From positions 1-17,518 of the forward strand of contig JAKSPP010000019.1 of assembly GCA_024404735.1 (NCBI GenBank): 17,518 nucleotides of DNA, given 5' to 3'. The notes below the pieces were generated by a model, which saw only the letters and a program-made list of their open reading frames with translations, made no database searches and had not been told where the DNA came from. This DNA is from Oscillospiraceae bacterium (GTDB lineage Bacteria; Bacillota; Clostridia; Oscillospirales; Oscillospiraceae). A program made the position numbers and the translations under genes. Of this stretch, positions 8,318 through 15,689 are shown piece by piece. The stretch's first letter is position 1; every line of letters begins with the position of its first letter.

Positions 8318-8402
8318 GGGGGAATTCCCGAGTGGCCAAAGGGGACAGACTGTAAATCTGCTGGCAATGCCTTCGGTGGTTCGAATCCACCTTCCCCCAC
8401 CA
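8318..8402 (+). tRNA. tRNA-Tyr (anticodon GTA)
   Basis: Class II tRNA of 85 bases. Acceptor GGGGGAA pairs with TTCCCCC (8392-8398), followed by A and an encoded CCA. The anticodon loop is CTGTAAA, giving GTA for Tyr. The long variable arm forms GGC-AAT-GCC, and the T arm is GGTGG-TTCGAAT-CCACC. The first anticodon-stem pair is A27 with C43, a mismatch; the other four pairs are intact. Bacterial tRNA-Tyr normally has a long variable arm, as here. Confidence 0.96.
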
Positions 8403-8441
8403 AAAGAGACAAACATGCTGAAAATGCGGTTTGTCTCTTTT
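8403..8441 (+). terminator. intrinsic terminator after the tRNA genes
   Basis: AAAGAGACAAAC pairs perfectly with GTTTGTCTCTTT, and the stem runs into TTTT at 8438-8441. It begins directly after the CCA of tRNA-Tyr. The A-run on the 5' side means it could also work on the other strand. Confidence 0.88.
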
Positions 8442-8475
8442 CTTATCACACTAATAATGAAACAATTGCTGTTCA

Positions 8476-8508
8476 AGAGCGGATTTTTTGCAATCCGCTC
8501 TATTTTTA
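8476..8508 (+). terminator. second, near-adjacent terminator hairpin
   Basis: AGAGCGGATT (8476-8485) pairs perfectly with AATCCGCTCT (8492-8501) around a 6-base loop, followed by ATTTTTAT. It may back up the first tRNA terminator. It also marks the left edge of the stretch with different codon use. Confidence 0.7.
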
Positions 8509-8604
8509 TATGTCAAAACTTGGATTTTGAATGATTGGATTCCGCAGAAAACACAAATGCGCGGGTTTTGTTATTGCTAATTCCACTAATATTTATGTTT
8601 TGAG

Positions 8605-8633
8605 TTGAAAAAGCATTCCAAAATTAGTATTAT
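8605..8633 (+). promoter_or_regulatory. probable promoter of the SWIM/nuclease gene pair
   Basis: TTGAAA (8605-8610) and TATTAT (8628-8633) with a 17-base spacer. This lies about 100 bases before the SWIM gene in an AT-rich intergenic stretch. With the terminators just upstream, it suggests that the two-gene island is transcribed on its own. Confidence 0.5.
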
Positions 8634-8650
8634 AAGAAAGGAACAATATT

Positions 8651-8734
8651 ATGAAATTATCATTGATTGAATGCTGAGGTGCTTTCGGAAATCTTGATAA
8701 AGTGAAGCCAATGAATCGACAGAAAGGACTATAA
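8651..8734 (+). other. short reading frame interrupted by TGA, upstream of the SWIM gene
   Basis: An ATG at 8651 follows AAAGGAA (8638-8644, from the AAGAAAGGAAC context) and gives the 8-residue frame MKLSLIEC, closed by TGA at 8675. If TGA is read through, the same frame continues for 18 more codons (GAFGNLDKVKPMNRQKGL) to TAA at 8732, two bases before the SWIM start. It could be a leader peptide, a gene remnant, or chance. I see no selenocysteine-insertion hairpin that is clearly convincing. Confidence 0.3.
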
Positions 8735-8736
8735 AT

Positions 8737-9192
8737 ATGAGTTTGCTGTCATGTGCAAGTGGTGCGTCTATTTGGCGTGGATACGATCATTTTGAACAGA
8801 AAAAAGTGCACGATTTGGAAGTCAAAAGTGATACTCAATACATGGCAGCTGTGGATGGCAGCGGAAGAAACCGCTATGGGGTAATGATCGATATTGCGCA
8901 TCCTCGAAAATCCATGTGTACCTGCCCACATGCTGACGGAAAACGAATCATCTGCAAGCACATGGTTGCGGTATTCTTTACTGTGTTTCCTGGTGAAGCG
9001 CAGAAGTTTTATGATGAAGCGATGGCTTATCAGGAAGAGGAAGAACGCAGACAGGATGAATTAGAAGATAAACTGATAAAATATGTAAGCAAAATGAAAA
9101 AGGCAGAATTGCAGCAAAAGCTGTTAGCACTATTATTTGACGGCCCAGAATGGCAATTTGAGCGATTTCTGGAAGAAAATTGGATTGAGTGA
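8737..9192 (+). CDS. SWIM zinc-finger protein
   Basis: A 151-residue protein built round one SWIM zinc finger: Cys61-x-Cys63-x9-Cys73-x-His75 within MCTCPHADGKRIICKHM. SWIM fingers are found in nucleic-acid- or protein-binding proteins. The N-terminal 60 residues, with SIWRGYDHFEQKKVHDL, match the usual lead-in of small bacterial SWIM proteins. Residues 90-125 are strongly charged and probably helical or coiled coil (EEEERRQDELEDKLIKY). There is no ATPase or nuclease domain. AGAAAGGAC at 8721-8729 precedes the ATG. The stop lies 11 bases before the nuclease gene, so the two are probably one operon. Codon choice (CTG, GAA, CGA) differs from the operon to the left. The biological role is unknown. 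Confidence 0.82.
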   Translation: MSLLSCASGASIWRGYDHFEQKKVHDLEVKSDTQYMAAVDGSGRNRYGVMIDIAHPRKSMCTCPHADGKRIICKHMVAVFFTVFPGEAQKFYDEAMAYQEEEERRQDELEDKLIKYVSKMKKAELQQKLLALLFDGPEWQFERFLEENWIE

Positions 9193-9203
9193 GGTGACTC
9201 AGG

Positions 9204-10208
9204 ATGCTTATGAATGACAATGATTATCTGAATACACTGGAATGCATAAAAGCAGAAATTCGCAGTGCACAGTATAAAGCGGCGGTAAATGTGAACAGAG
9301 AGCTGATCCTCCTATATTATCAGATTGGCTGCGTAATCAATGAACACAAATCATGGGGCAACAAGTTTATTGACAACCTCGCTGCTGATATCCGCATTTC
9401 CTTCCCGAATGCTACCGGCTATTCTGTCCGCAACCTGAAATATATGGCGAAGTTCGCAGCGACTTATCCGGACATCCAATTTGTGCAGACGGTGTCTGCA
9501 CAAATACCGTGGTCGCACAATGTCGCACTTTTAGATAAGGTCAAAAACCCAGACATCCGCAAATGGTATATGGAAAAGGCCATTGAAAACGGCTGGTCAC
9601 ATAGCGTTCTGATTCATCAGATTGAAAGCAATCTTTACGAACGGCAGGCAATAGCTGATAAGGTTTCCAATTTTGAACGGCGGCTTCCATCCCCTCAAAG
9701 TGAACTGGCAATGCAGACAATGAAAGACCCATATGTGTTCGACTTTATTCCATTCAAAGAGGATATGGTAGAGCGGGACATTGAAAATGCACTGGTTAGG
9801 GATGTGACCAAGCTACTGCTGGAATTAGGCACAGGCTTTGCTTTTCTTGGAAACCAGTATCACATCAATGTTGGCGGCGATGATTTCTATATCGACCTGC
9901 TGTTTTACAATCTAAACCTTCGCTGCTATGTGGTCATCGAACTGAAAACCGGGGACTTCAAGCCGGAGTATGCCGGTCAAATCAACTTCTACCTCTCAGC
10001 CGTGGATGGAATTTTGAAGAGGGAAGATGACAATCCGTCTATCGGCTTGCTGTTGTGCAAGAGCAAGAATAATCTTGTTGCAGAGTATTCCTTAAAAGAT
10101 ATGAGCAAACCAATCGGTGTCAGCGAGTATAAGATTACCCGAAACCTGCCGGAAGCCTTGGAAAAGCAGCTCCCCTCGGTAGAGGATATTCAGAAAAGAA
10201 TGCAGTAA
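9204..10208 (+). CDS. YhcG/DUF1016-family PD-(D/E)XK nuclease-like protein
   Basis: The 334 residues match the YhcG family. The N-terminal DUF1016 helical region (about 8-150) has the typical LLYYQIGCVINEH, GYSVRNLKYMAKFA and IPWSHNVALLDKV segments. The C-terminal PD-(D/E)XK domain (about 175-320) follows. The nuclease signature is intact: Asp231 in FYIDLLFYN, then Glu246-x-Lys248 in VVIELKTGDF, and a following QINFYL helix. Family members are often found in accessory regions near restriction or other defence genes; the exact role is not established. The start could be 9204 or 9210; the AGGTGA-like site at 9191-9197 favours 9204. It is paired with the SWIM gene. Codon use is unlike the flanking core genes, which suggests transfer. 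Confidence 0.9.
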   Translation: MLMNDNDYLNTLECIKAEIRSAQYKAAVNVNRELILLYYQIGCVINEHKSWGNKFIDNLAADIRISFPNATGYSVRNLKYMAKFAATYPDIQFVQTVSAQIPWSHNVALLDKVKNPDIRKWYMEKAIENGWSHSVLIHQIESNLYERQAIADKVSNFERRLPSPQSELAMQTMKDPYVFDFIPFKEDMVERDIENALVRDVTKLLLELGTGFAFLGNQYHINVGGDDFYIDLLFYNLNLRCYVVIELKTGDFKPEYAGQINFYLSAVDGILKREDDNPSIGLLLCKSKNNLVAEYSLKDMSKPIGVSEYKITRNLPEALEKQLPSVEDIQKRMQ

Positions 10209-10232
10209 CCCATTCGAGAGTTCGGTTACGCC

Positions 10233-10257
10233 TATTTAAGTCGCTAAATATCTTTTT
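10233..10257 (+). terminator. weak AT-rich hairpin after the nuclease gene
   Basis: TATTTA (10233-10238) pairs with TAAATA (10245-10250), followed by TCTTTTT. The stem is short and AT-only, so efficiency is doubtful. The strong hairpin at 10279-10315 may also stop + strand transcripts. Confidence 0.35.
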
Positions 10258-10274
10258 CGTACCGGATAGACAGT

Positions 10275-10315
10275 AAAAGGGAGTGTTGCAAAAATTCTCA
10301 TTTTGCAACACTCCC
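10275..10315 (-). terminator. intrinsic terminator of the glycyl radical enzyme gene
   Basis: A perfect 15-bp stem: GGGAGTGTTGCAAAA (10279-10293) with TTTTGCAACACTCCC (10301-10315) around a 7-base loop. Read on the minus strand it lies 30 bases after the enzyme's stop and is followed by TTTT. It separates the convergent nuclease and glycyl radical enzyme genes and may act both ways. Confidence 0.85.
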
Positions 10316-10345
10316 GTATATTATTATCTGTTTGTTATCCCGGGA

Positions 10346-12748
10346 TTAAAGGTCCATGGATGTTCTTTCGATAACCTCATCCTGCATTGCACGGGAAAGG
10401 GTTACGAAGTAGGTGCTGTAGCCTGCAACGCGTACAACAAGGTCACGGTACTCTGCGGGATTATCCTGTGCCTTGCGAAGAGTTTCCTGATTAACAACGT
10501 TAAACTGAACCTGCTTGCCTCCCTGAGTAAGGTAAACCTTAATCATAGCCGAGAGCTTCATAAGGTCTGCATCTGTCTGAAGAGCATTGGGATGGAACTT
10601 CATGTTAAGAAGAGTTGCCTGCATGGGATCCTGGTCAATCTTCATTGCACTCTTGAAAACAGCGGTGGGGCCGTTCTTGTCGAGACCCTGCATAGGTGAG
10701 GTGGTACCGTCTGCCAGTATTGTTCCCGCATAACGGCCGTCGGGAGTTGCCCCGGTGAGCTGACCGCCGGGCTGATGAGAGGTGATGGAAATGCCGGTTG
10801 CAATGGTGGGCTTTCCGAGAATATTGGGCAGGGTGTCAACAGTGTCGTTGAGAAGCTTGTAGCACTGAGCAACGATATTGTCAACATAGTCGATATCGTT
10901 TCCGTACTTGGGCGCATTGAGGAAGTCCTGCTGCATGGAATCATAGCCCTCCCAGTTTGCATCGAGGGCCTTTTCGAGCTCTGCAAGGGTATATTTCTTA
11001 TCATCGAATACGAGCTTCTTGATTGCCGCAAGAGAGTCGCCGAGGTTAATCATACCGATGGGATTGACAACAGCGCAGTTTTCGAAGGGCATTACGCGGC
11101 ACCAGGTATCCTTGCCGGATTCTATTCCCTGATACATAAGGGCGCTTCTGAGGGGGTCGAAGAGAATTTCCTGAGTTACGCCGAGCTCAACATTGTTCTT
11201 CTCACATACAAGGCCGAGAATATACTTGATTTCCTTGGCAAGGTCATTGTAGAGAGCCTCGTAGGACTCATAATCCGCAAAGCTGCCGTAGTCGGGGCCA
11301 ACCTGAAGTCCTGTCTTAACATCAATTCCGTGATGGCGGAAAATGTCAAAGATAAGGGGGAAGGTAACCATGGGAACAGGGCCTGTGCGGGATTTTCCGG
11401 GAAGATTTCCGTCAAGGCAGCCGGTCATAACGAAATCTCTGGAGAATTCAATGGGGCATCCGCGTGAAGCGAAGGTTGCGGTGTAGGACTTGTCGCTTAC
11501 GAAAGCGGGCATGCCCAGACCCATACGAACGCATTCAAGTGCCTTCTGCATAAGAGAATCGGGGGTCTTGTCGTGGACTCTCAGGGTGAGGGTGTGGTGA
11601 GGAGTCTTTGTAATCATTGCGGCATCAATGAGCATATAGGTAAGGTCGTTTGTGCAATCCTCGCCTGTGATGGGGTCAACGCCGCCGATTGTGTAGTTGT
11701 GCCACTTTGCCATACCGGAGTTCTTTTTGCGAAGCTCACTTCCGGAGGTGCGGTTAAGCTCCATATCCTTAAGACGGAGCAGGCAGAGAAGCTCTGTTGC
11801 CTCTTCCTTTGTGATGCGTCCTGCCTCAAGGTCTGCTTTATAATAGGGGTACATATATTGGTCAAAACGACCGCCGGGAAGTGTGGTGCTGGGGGAGAGG
11901 AAGAGTACCTGGAACCAGAAGCACTGAATGGCTTCTCTGAAGGTGCGTGCTGGCCTGGAGGGAACCTGAGTGCAGGTTTCGGCAATAAGGTTAAGCTCTG
12001 CCTTTCTTGCGGGGGCGCTCTCCTTCTCGGCCATTTCGGCAGCGAGCTTTGCATAGCGGGCTGCAAGAATCTCAAGAGCCTCAAGAGCCATTACAACGGA
12101 CTCATAGTAACGGAACTTGTTCATTGCATCCATATCGGTGAAGCGGATTTTTTCCTGCTCCTCCTTAGCCTGACGAATCAGAGCCTCGGTTCCGTTTTTA
12201 ATAAGCTTGTCATATTCAACGCAAAGAAGAACAAGGGAAGGTCCGAGGCCGAGGCCGGACTGTGCATATCCGCCGCCGACACCACGCTCTTTGTTCTTAT
12301 CCTTCCAGGGGGGGAGAATAAGTCCGGAACGGAGCATATTCATTATTCTGGGGTTTTCGTAAAGAATGTCGCCCATACGACCTATCATGGTGTCGGGCTT
12401 ATATCTCTTGTTAAGCTCCTGAAGGTCAATCTCGTCCTGAGGGTCAACGATAAAGCCGTCTGCCTTAAGAGAATCAATCTCGTTCTGGGGCCAGATGCCG
12501 TAGTCGGGGTCAATCTCAAGACCCATATGCTTACTGGAGGCAAGACCTACAATAAGCTCGTCATCGGAAATGGCAATTGGCATTCTCTCGGCGCAGGCCT
12601 TGAGAATCTTTCCGCGCTGAATGTAAATATGGTCATTACGGCTGTTCTCACGAACATCAAGGGTGATGCGGAATTTTTCAATGCAGATAGGGTAGCGGTC
12701 TACAACGACCTTTTTCTTTATGCGCTCAATACGCTGGAGCATATCCAT
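10346..12748 (-). CDS. glycyl radical enzyme of the pyruvate formate-lyase-like superfamily, substrate unknown
   Basis: An 800-residue oxygen-sensitive radical enzyme. Gly776 in VRVAGYSTYF is the glycyl radical site, 24 residues from the C-terminus. The thiyl Cys444 lies in MTGCLDGNLPGKS. In dehydratases and lyases of the family the motif is GCVEPNxPGK, and in 4-hydroxyphenylacetate decarboxylase it is CLE; here Asp446 replaces the usual Glu and Gly replaces Pro. The C-terminal block (TGATPDGRYAGT, DKNGPTAVFKSA, LNMKFHPNAL) resembles arylacetate decarboxylases and related enzymes rather than true pyruvate formate-lyase. The start at 12748 follows GGAGGA (12755-12760); an ATG 32 codons upstream would run through the promoter. 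No activating radical SAM enzyme is encoded in the window. A MerR gene is divergent. Substrate cannot be named. Confidence 0.9.
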   Translation of the reverse strand: MDMLQRIERIKKKVVVDRYPICIEKFRITLDVRENSRNDHIYIQRGKILKACAERMPIAISDDELIVGLASSKHMGLEIDPDYGIWPQNEIDSLKADGFIVDPQDEIDLQELNKRYKPDTMIGRMGDILYENPRIMNMLRSGLILPPWKDKNKERGVGGGYAQSGLGLGPSLVLLCVEYDKLIKNGTEALIRQAKEEQEKIRFTDMDAMNKFRYYESVVMALEALEILAARYAKLAAEMAEKESAPARKAELNLIAETCTQVPSRPARTFREAIQCFWFQVLFLSPSTTLPGGRFDQYMYPYYKADLEAGRITKEEATELLCLLRLKDMELNRTSGSELRKKNSGMAKWHNYTIGGVDPITGEDCTNDLTYMLIDAAMITKTPHHTLTLRVHDKTPDSLMQKALECVRMGLGMPAFVSDKSYTATFASRGCPIEFSRDFVMTGCLDGNLPGKSRTGPVPMVTFPLIFDIFRHHGIDVKTGLQVGPDYGSFADYESYEALYNDLAKEIKYILGLVCEKNNVELGVTQEILFDPLRSALMYQGIESGKDTWCRVMPFENCAVVNPIGMINLGDSLAAIKKLVFDDKKYTLAELEKALDANWEGYDSMQQDFLNAPKYGNDIDYVDNIVAQCYKLLNDTVDTLPNILGKPTIATGISITSHQPGGQLTGATPDGRYAGTILADGTTSPMQGLDKNGPTAVFKSAMKIDQDPMQATLLNMKFHPNALQTDADLMKLSAMIKVYLTQGGKQVQFNVVNQETLRKAQDNPAEYRDLVVRVAGYSTYFVTLSRAMQDEVIERTSMDL

Positions 12749-12778
12749 GATTATTCCTCCGTTTTTATTAATGAAGTA

Positions 12779-12808
12779 TTGAAATTCATCATAATAATAT
12801 GTTAAAAT
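12779..12808 (+). promoter_or_regulatory. promoter of the MerR-family gene
   Basis: TTGAAA (12779-12784) and TAAAAT (12803-12808) with an 18-base spacer, on the + strand. The start would fall near 12815, at the edge of the MerR operator, which suggests autorepression. The promoter faces and overlaps the transcribed leader of the divergent glycyl radical enzyme gene. Confidence 0.5.
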
Positions 12809-12809
12809 A

Positions 12810-12840
12810 AGTGTAAACCTTCCTGTAACTGGAATGTCAA
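12810..12840 (-). promoter_or_regulatory. MerR-type promoter and operator of the glycyl radical enzyme gene
   Basis: On the minus strand TTGACA (12840-12835) is followed after exactly 19 bases by TACACT (12815-12810). The over-long spacer holds the dyad TTCCAGTTACAGGAA (12834-12820), symmetric except for one mismatched pair around the centre. A 19-20 bp spacer with a central dyad is the hallmark of promoters that MerR-family proteins activate by DNA distortion. The regulator next door (12867-13694) is the obvious ligand. Confidence 0.75.
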
Positions 12841-12866
12841 GCACTATTTATGGTTCGGAGAAAAAT

Positions 12867-13694
12867 ATGGCTGAAAAATCTTTTTATACCATAGGAGAAA
12901 TGGCCCGAATAAGCGGTTTGCCCGAGAAAACTCTGAGATATTATGATGAAATAGGCCTTTTATCCCCTGCACACAGGCAGGGAACAGGCTCCTACAGAAT
13001 GTACTCAAGTGAGCAGCTTGAGCACACCCTGCTGCTCCAGAGCCTTAAGTCACTGGGAATGTCTCTTAAGGATATACGAAACGAATTTGAGAATATGAGC
13101 TCCCGCAGATATGAGGAATTACTTCGTCTGCAGGCAGATGCCATTGATGCGGAGATATCGGAGCTCAAAAGGAAGAGAGATAATCTTATATCCTGGATTG
13201 CGGATGTTGATGAAGCACTTACCGCTGAAAAGGGGCTATGCTATCTCAGGGACTATCCGGAGCAGAGAGGATATTTTTATGAAACAAGAATAAGCTCGCG
13301 CACGGAGCTTGAGCTTGCAATGAGGGAAACGGAAAAAAAGTACGGAAGTGGAACTCACATAGGAAGAGTGGCGAGAATTGTATCCGTGGAGGATTTTCTC
13401 AAAGGGAATACCCTTGTATATTCCGGACTTTTTATACCTGCTTCTTCCGTTTCTTCATCCGATTGCGCCGAATATATGGTACTGAAGAAAAGTAAATATG
13501 CAGTTGTATTTGAGGCTGCTATGCATAAAGACAGTGCCGCAATCTGGGAAAAGCTTAAGCTGTTTGCGGAAAATGAGGGCTATCGCATTTCCGGTCCCGC
13601 CGAAAGGTCAATCCCTGTGGAGGCGGGTATATCCAAAAAAGAAAACGACTATGTTGCAAGATACAGATTCCCCGTTGAAAAAAAGAATAAATAA
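12867..13694 (+). CDS. MerR-family regulator with GyrI-like effector domain
   Basis: A 275-residue transcription factor. The winged helix-turn-helix (about 6-75) is typical MerR: FYTIGEMARISGLPEKTLRYYDEIGLL, then YRMYSSEQLEHTLLLQSLKSLGMSLKDI. A dimerising coiled coil follows (about 78-118, including the ELKRKRDNLI stretch). The C-terminal half (about 125-270) resembles the GyrI/BmrR small-molecule-binding fold, so it probably senses an organic ligand, not a metal; no Cys cluster is seen. The start at 12867 follows GGAG at 12857-12860. An upstream in-frame ATG at 12834 lies inside the operator and is less likely. Divergence from the glycyl radical enzyme and the shared operator imply control of that gene. 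Confidence 0.88.
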   Translation: MAEKSFYTIGEMARISGLPEKTLRYYDEIGLLSPAHRQGTGSYRMYSSEQLEHTLLLQSLKSLGMSLKDIRNEFENMSSRRYEELLRLQADAIDAEISELKRKRDNLISWIADVDEALTAEKGLCYLRDYPEQRGYFYETRISSRTELELAMRETEKKYGSGTHIGRVARIVSVEDFLKGNTLVYSGLFIPASSVSSSDCAEYMVLKKSKYAVVFEAAMHKDSAAIWEKLKLFAENEGYRISGPAERSIPVEAGISKKENDYVARYRFPVEKKNK

Positions 13695-13723
13695 TAATTA
13701 AAACTACCGAAAAGTTTTTCCCT

Positions 13724-13751
13724 TTGACTTTTATTATCAAAGGGGTATAAT
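13724..13751 (+). promoter_or_regulatory. promoter of the DUF169-gpsA unit
   Basis: TTGACT (13724-13729) and a perfect TATAAT (13746-13751) with a 16-base spacer, 58 bases before the DUF169 start codon. This suggests that the DUF169 gene is not simply read through from the MerR gene. Confidence 0.65.
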
Positions 13752-13808
13752 ATTATCGGCTCATGAATATGATACCCGGTGTGAAATCATAACAGGAGGC
13801 GAAAGGCT

Positions 13809-14618
13809 GTGCTCAGTGAAAATACAGTCCGTCAGGAAGCCCTTGACAGACTTCTTAAAATGCGTTACCCGGCAGTTGCCCTGAAGATGATAGAAAAAGC
13901 GGAGGATGCACCCAACGGAGCTCAGAGCCCTGTAAAGGACTGGGGAGGTAAGCACATTGCCCTTTGTCAGGCCTTTGCCTATTCCCGAAGACAGAATAAA
14001 ATAATCTGCCTTCGCAGAGGGGACCAGTGGTGCTGGACTCCTCTTATGTGCTACGGCTTCTGTGACGGCTCTCCCGGAAGTGTTGCCTTTAACGAAAAGG
14101 TTAAGGCCATAGGCTGCAGAGATATGGCGAAGGCAGAGAGCTTTGTTGCCTCTCTTCCGGGATTTCCTCTGGGAAAATACTACGCGATTGTCATTGCCCC
14201 CCTGAACATGGCGGATTTTGAGCCCGACCTCATTATGACATATACAAGCCCGGCACAGCTTCGTCTGATGCTTGTGGGTATATTCGGAAGAACGGGTGAG
14301 CTTCTTGACAGCAGCTTCATGCCCTATGAGTCCTGCATTTATTCCGTTATTCCTCCCATAACAGAGGGAAAATACAGAATAACGCTTCCTGACCCCGGTG
14401 AGACAGAAAGGGCTCTGACAGGCGACGGCGAAATTATTTTCTCTGTTCCCTCCCAAAAATTCGATGAATTTTTCGGCGGAGTTGACGACCTCCTCAAAAT
14501 GGGAAGAACCGTTAACAGTTATATTCCCGGAATGAAGGAGGACTTTGCCCGCCCGCCATTCTATAACAGAGTGTTCGAGTCCTGGGGTATGGAGACAAGT
14601 GAGCTGTGGGACAGATAA
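13809..14618 (+). CDS. DUF169 (COG2043-type) protein of unknown function
   Basis: The 269 residues resemble the DUF169 family: an opening helix with YPAVALKM, a GGKHIALCQAF segment, the central FPLGKYYAIVIAPL, and a TGDGEIIFSVPSQKFDEF region. Five cysteines lie within 33 residues (53, 67, 75, 81, 85), which could bind a metal or an Fe-S cluster, but this is inference. No signal peptide or membrane segment is seen. The start is GTG at 13809, supported by AGGAGG at 13794-13799 with good spacing. gpsA follows after 48 bases, so the two may be co-transcribed. The family has no agreed function, and the neighbours do not define one. Confidence 0.8.
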   Translation: MLSENTVRQEALDRLLKMRYPAVALKMIEKAEDAPNGAQSPVKDWGGKHIALCQAFAYSRRQNKIICLRRGDQWCWTPLMCYGFCDGSPGSVAFNEKVKAIGCRDMAKAESFVASLPGFPLGKYYAIVIAPLNMADFEPDLIMTYTSPAQLRLMLVGIFGRTGELLDSSFMPYESCIYSVIPPITEGKYRITLPDPGETERALTGDGEIIFSVPSQKFDEFFGGVDDLLKMGRTVNSYIPGMKEDFARPPFYNRVFESWGMETSELWDR

Positions 14619-14666
14619 TCCGTTAAAACATATAATCGGCATATTAACAGAAAAAAGGAAAAATAA

Positions 14667-15668
14667 ATGGCAAAAATAGGTGTTTTGGGCGCCGGAACCT
14701 GGGGAAGTGCCCTTGCAAGAATGCTCTCTCTTACGGGAAATGAGGTTACGGTCTGGGCCTCCAACGAAAAAAGAATAGATGAGCTCAGTAAAACCCGCAG
14801 ACACGCAAATCTTCCGGGAATGATTATTCCCGATGAGATTGTTTTTACAAAATCCGTGGAAGAGGTTTGCGGAGATAAGGATATTTATCTCTTTGCAGTG
14901 CCCTCTGTATATGTCCGTGAGACGGCAAAAAAAGCTGCCCCCTATATTCCCGAGGGAAGTATAATAGTTGATGCTGCCAAGGGAATTGAGCCCGGTACGC
15001 TTATGACAATGACGGAGCTTATTGCAGACGAGGCCGGAAAGCCTCTAAGGCTTGTTGCCCTTTCGGGCCCTACCCATGCAGAGGAGGTTGCGCTTGACCT
15101 GCCTTCAATGATAGTTTCGGCATCGTCGGATAAAGAAGCGGCCGAATATGTGAGGGGAGTATTTTCAAATCCCAATATGCGTGTATACACAAACCCGGAT
15201 ATAAGGGGAGTGGAGCTTTGCGGAGCGGTAAAGAATATTATGGCTATTGCTTCCGGCATTTCCACCGGGCTCGGATACGGAGATAATGCAAAGGCTGCCC
15301 TTATTACAAGGGGAATGGCCGAGATAACGCGCCTCGGAATCGCAATGGGCTGTGTGGAGCAGACCTTCGCAGGTCTTGCGGGAATGGGTGATTTAATCGT
15401 AACCGCAACAAGTGAGCACAGCCGTAATAATCGCTGCGGAAAGCTTATCGGAGAAGGCTGCAGGCCCGAGGAAGCCGTTAAGAAAATAGGAATGGTTGTT
15501 GAAGGTATAAATGCCATTCCCGCCGTTACAACGCTTGCAAGAAAGTATAATGTTGATATGCCTCTTGTTTTCGCTGTTGATGATGTTGTTAACAGAGGTA
15601 TCGCCCCCCGTGATGCGGTTATGGGGCTCATGTCCCGTGAGCTCATAAGCGAAGGCTTAAGACGCTGA
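14667..15668 (+). CDS. gpsA: NAD(P)H-dependent glycerol-3-phosphate dehydrogenase
   Basis: Cytoplasmic enzyme that reduces dihydroxyacetone phosphate to sn-glycerol 3-phosphate for membrane lipid synthesis. The 333 residues are the usual length. The Rossmann domain opens with GAGTWG (Gly8, Gly10, Gly13). Further signatures are DAAKGIEPGT, LSGPTHAEEVA and the catalytic Lys189 in CGAVKNIMAIASGI. The C-terminal helical domain has FAGLAGMGDLIVTATSEHSRN and a VVEGI segment. AAAAAAGG precedes the ATG. In many Firmicutes gpsA follows plsY and der; here it stands after a DUF169 gene. A strong terminator follows. Confidence 0.97.
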   Translation: MAKIGVLGAGTWGSALARMLSLTGNEVTVWASNEKRIDELSKTRRHANLPGMIIPDEIVFTKSVEEVCGDKDIYLFAVPSVYVRETAKKAAPYIPEGSIIVDAAKGIEPGTLMTMTELIADEAGKPLRLVALSGPTHAEEVALDLPSMIVSASSDKEAAEYVRGVFSNPNMRVYTNPDIRGVELCGAVKNIMAIASGISTGLGYGDNAKAALITRGMAEITRLGIAMGCVEQTFAGLAGMGDLIVTATSEHSRNNRCGKLIGEGCRPEEAVKKIGMVVEGINAIPAVTTLARKYNVDMPLVFAVDDVVNRGIAPRDAVMGLMSRELISEGLRR

Positions 15669-15689
15669 GAAAATCGCCATAATAGATAT

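Noticed and set aside
8390..10345. Integration at tRNA-Tyr with a flanking attachment repeat
   Set aside because: I looked for a copy of the tRNA-Tyr 3' end near 10210-10345 and found none, and there is no integrase in the window. The island idea rests on codon use and position only.
11573..12805. 410-codon + strand open frame opposite the glycyl radical enzyme
   Set aside because: It is a mirror frame produced by the biased codon use of the real minus-strand gene, whose catalytic motifs are intact.
13761..14804. 347-codon minus-strand frame opposite the DUF169 gene and gpsA start
   Set aside because: It crosses two real genes and their intergenic region, with no family signature; the + strand genes have good ribosome binding sites and motifs.
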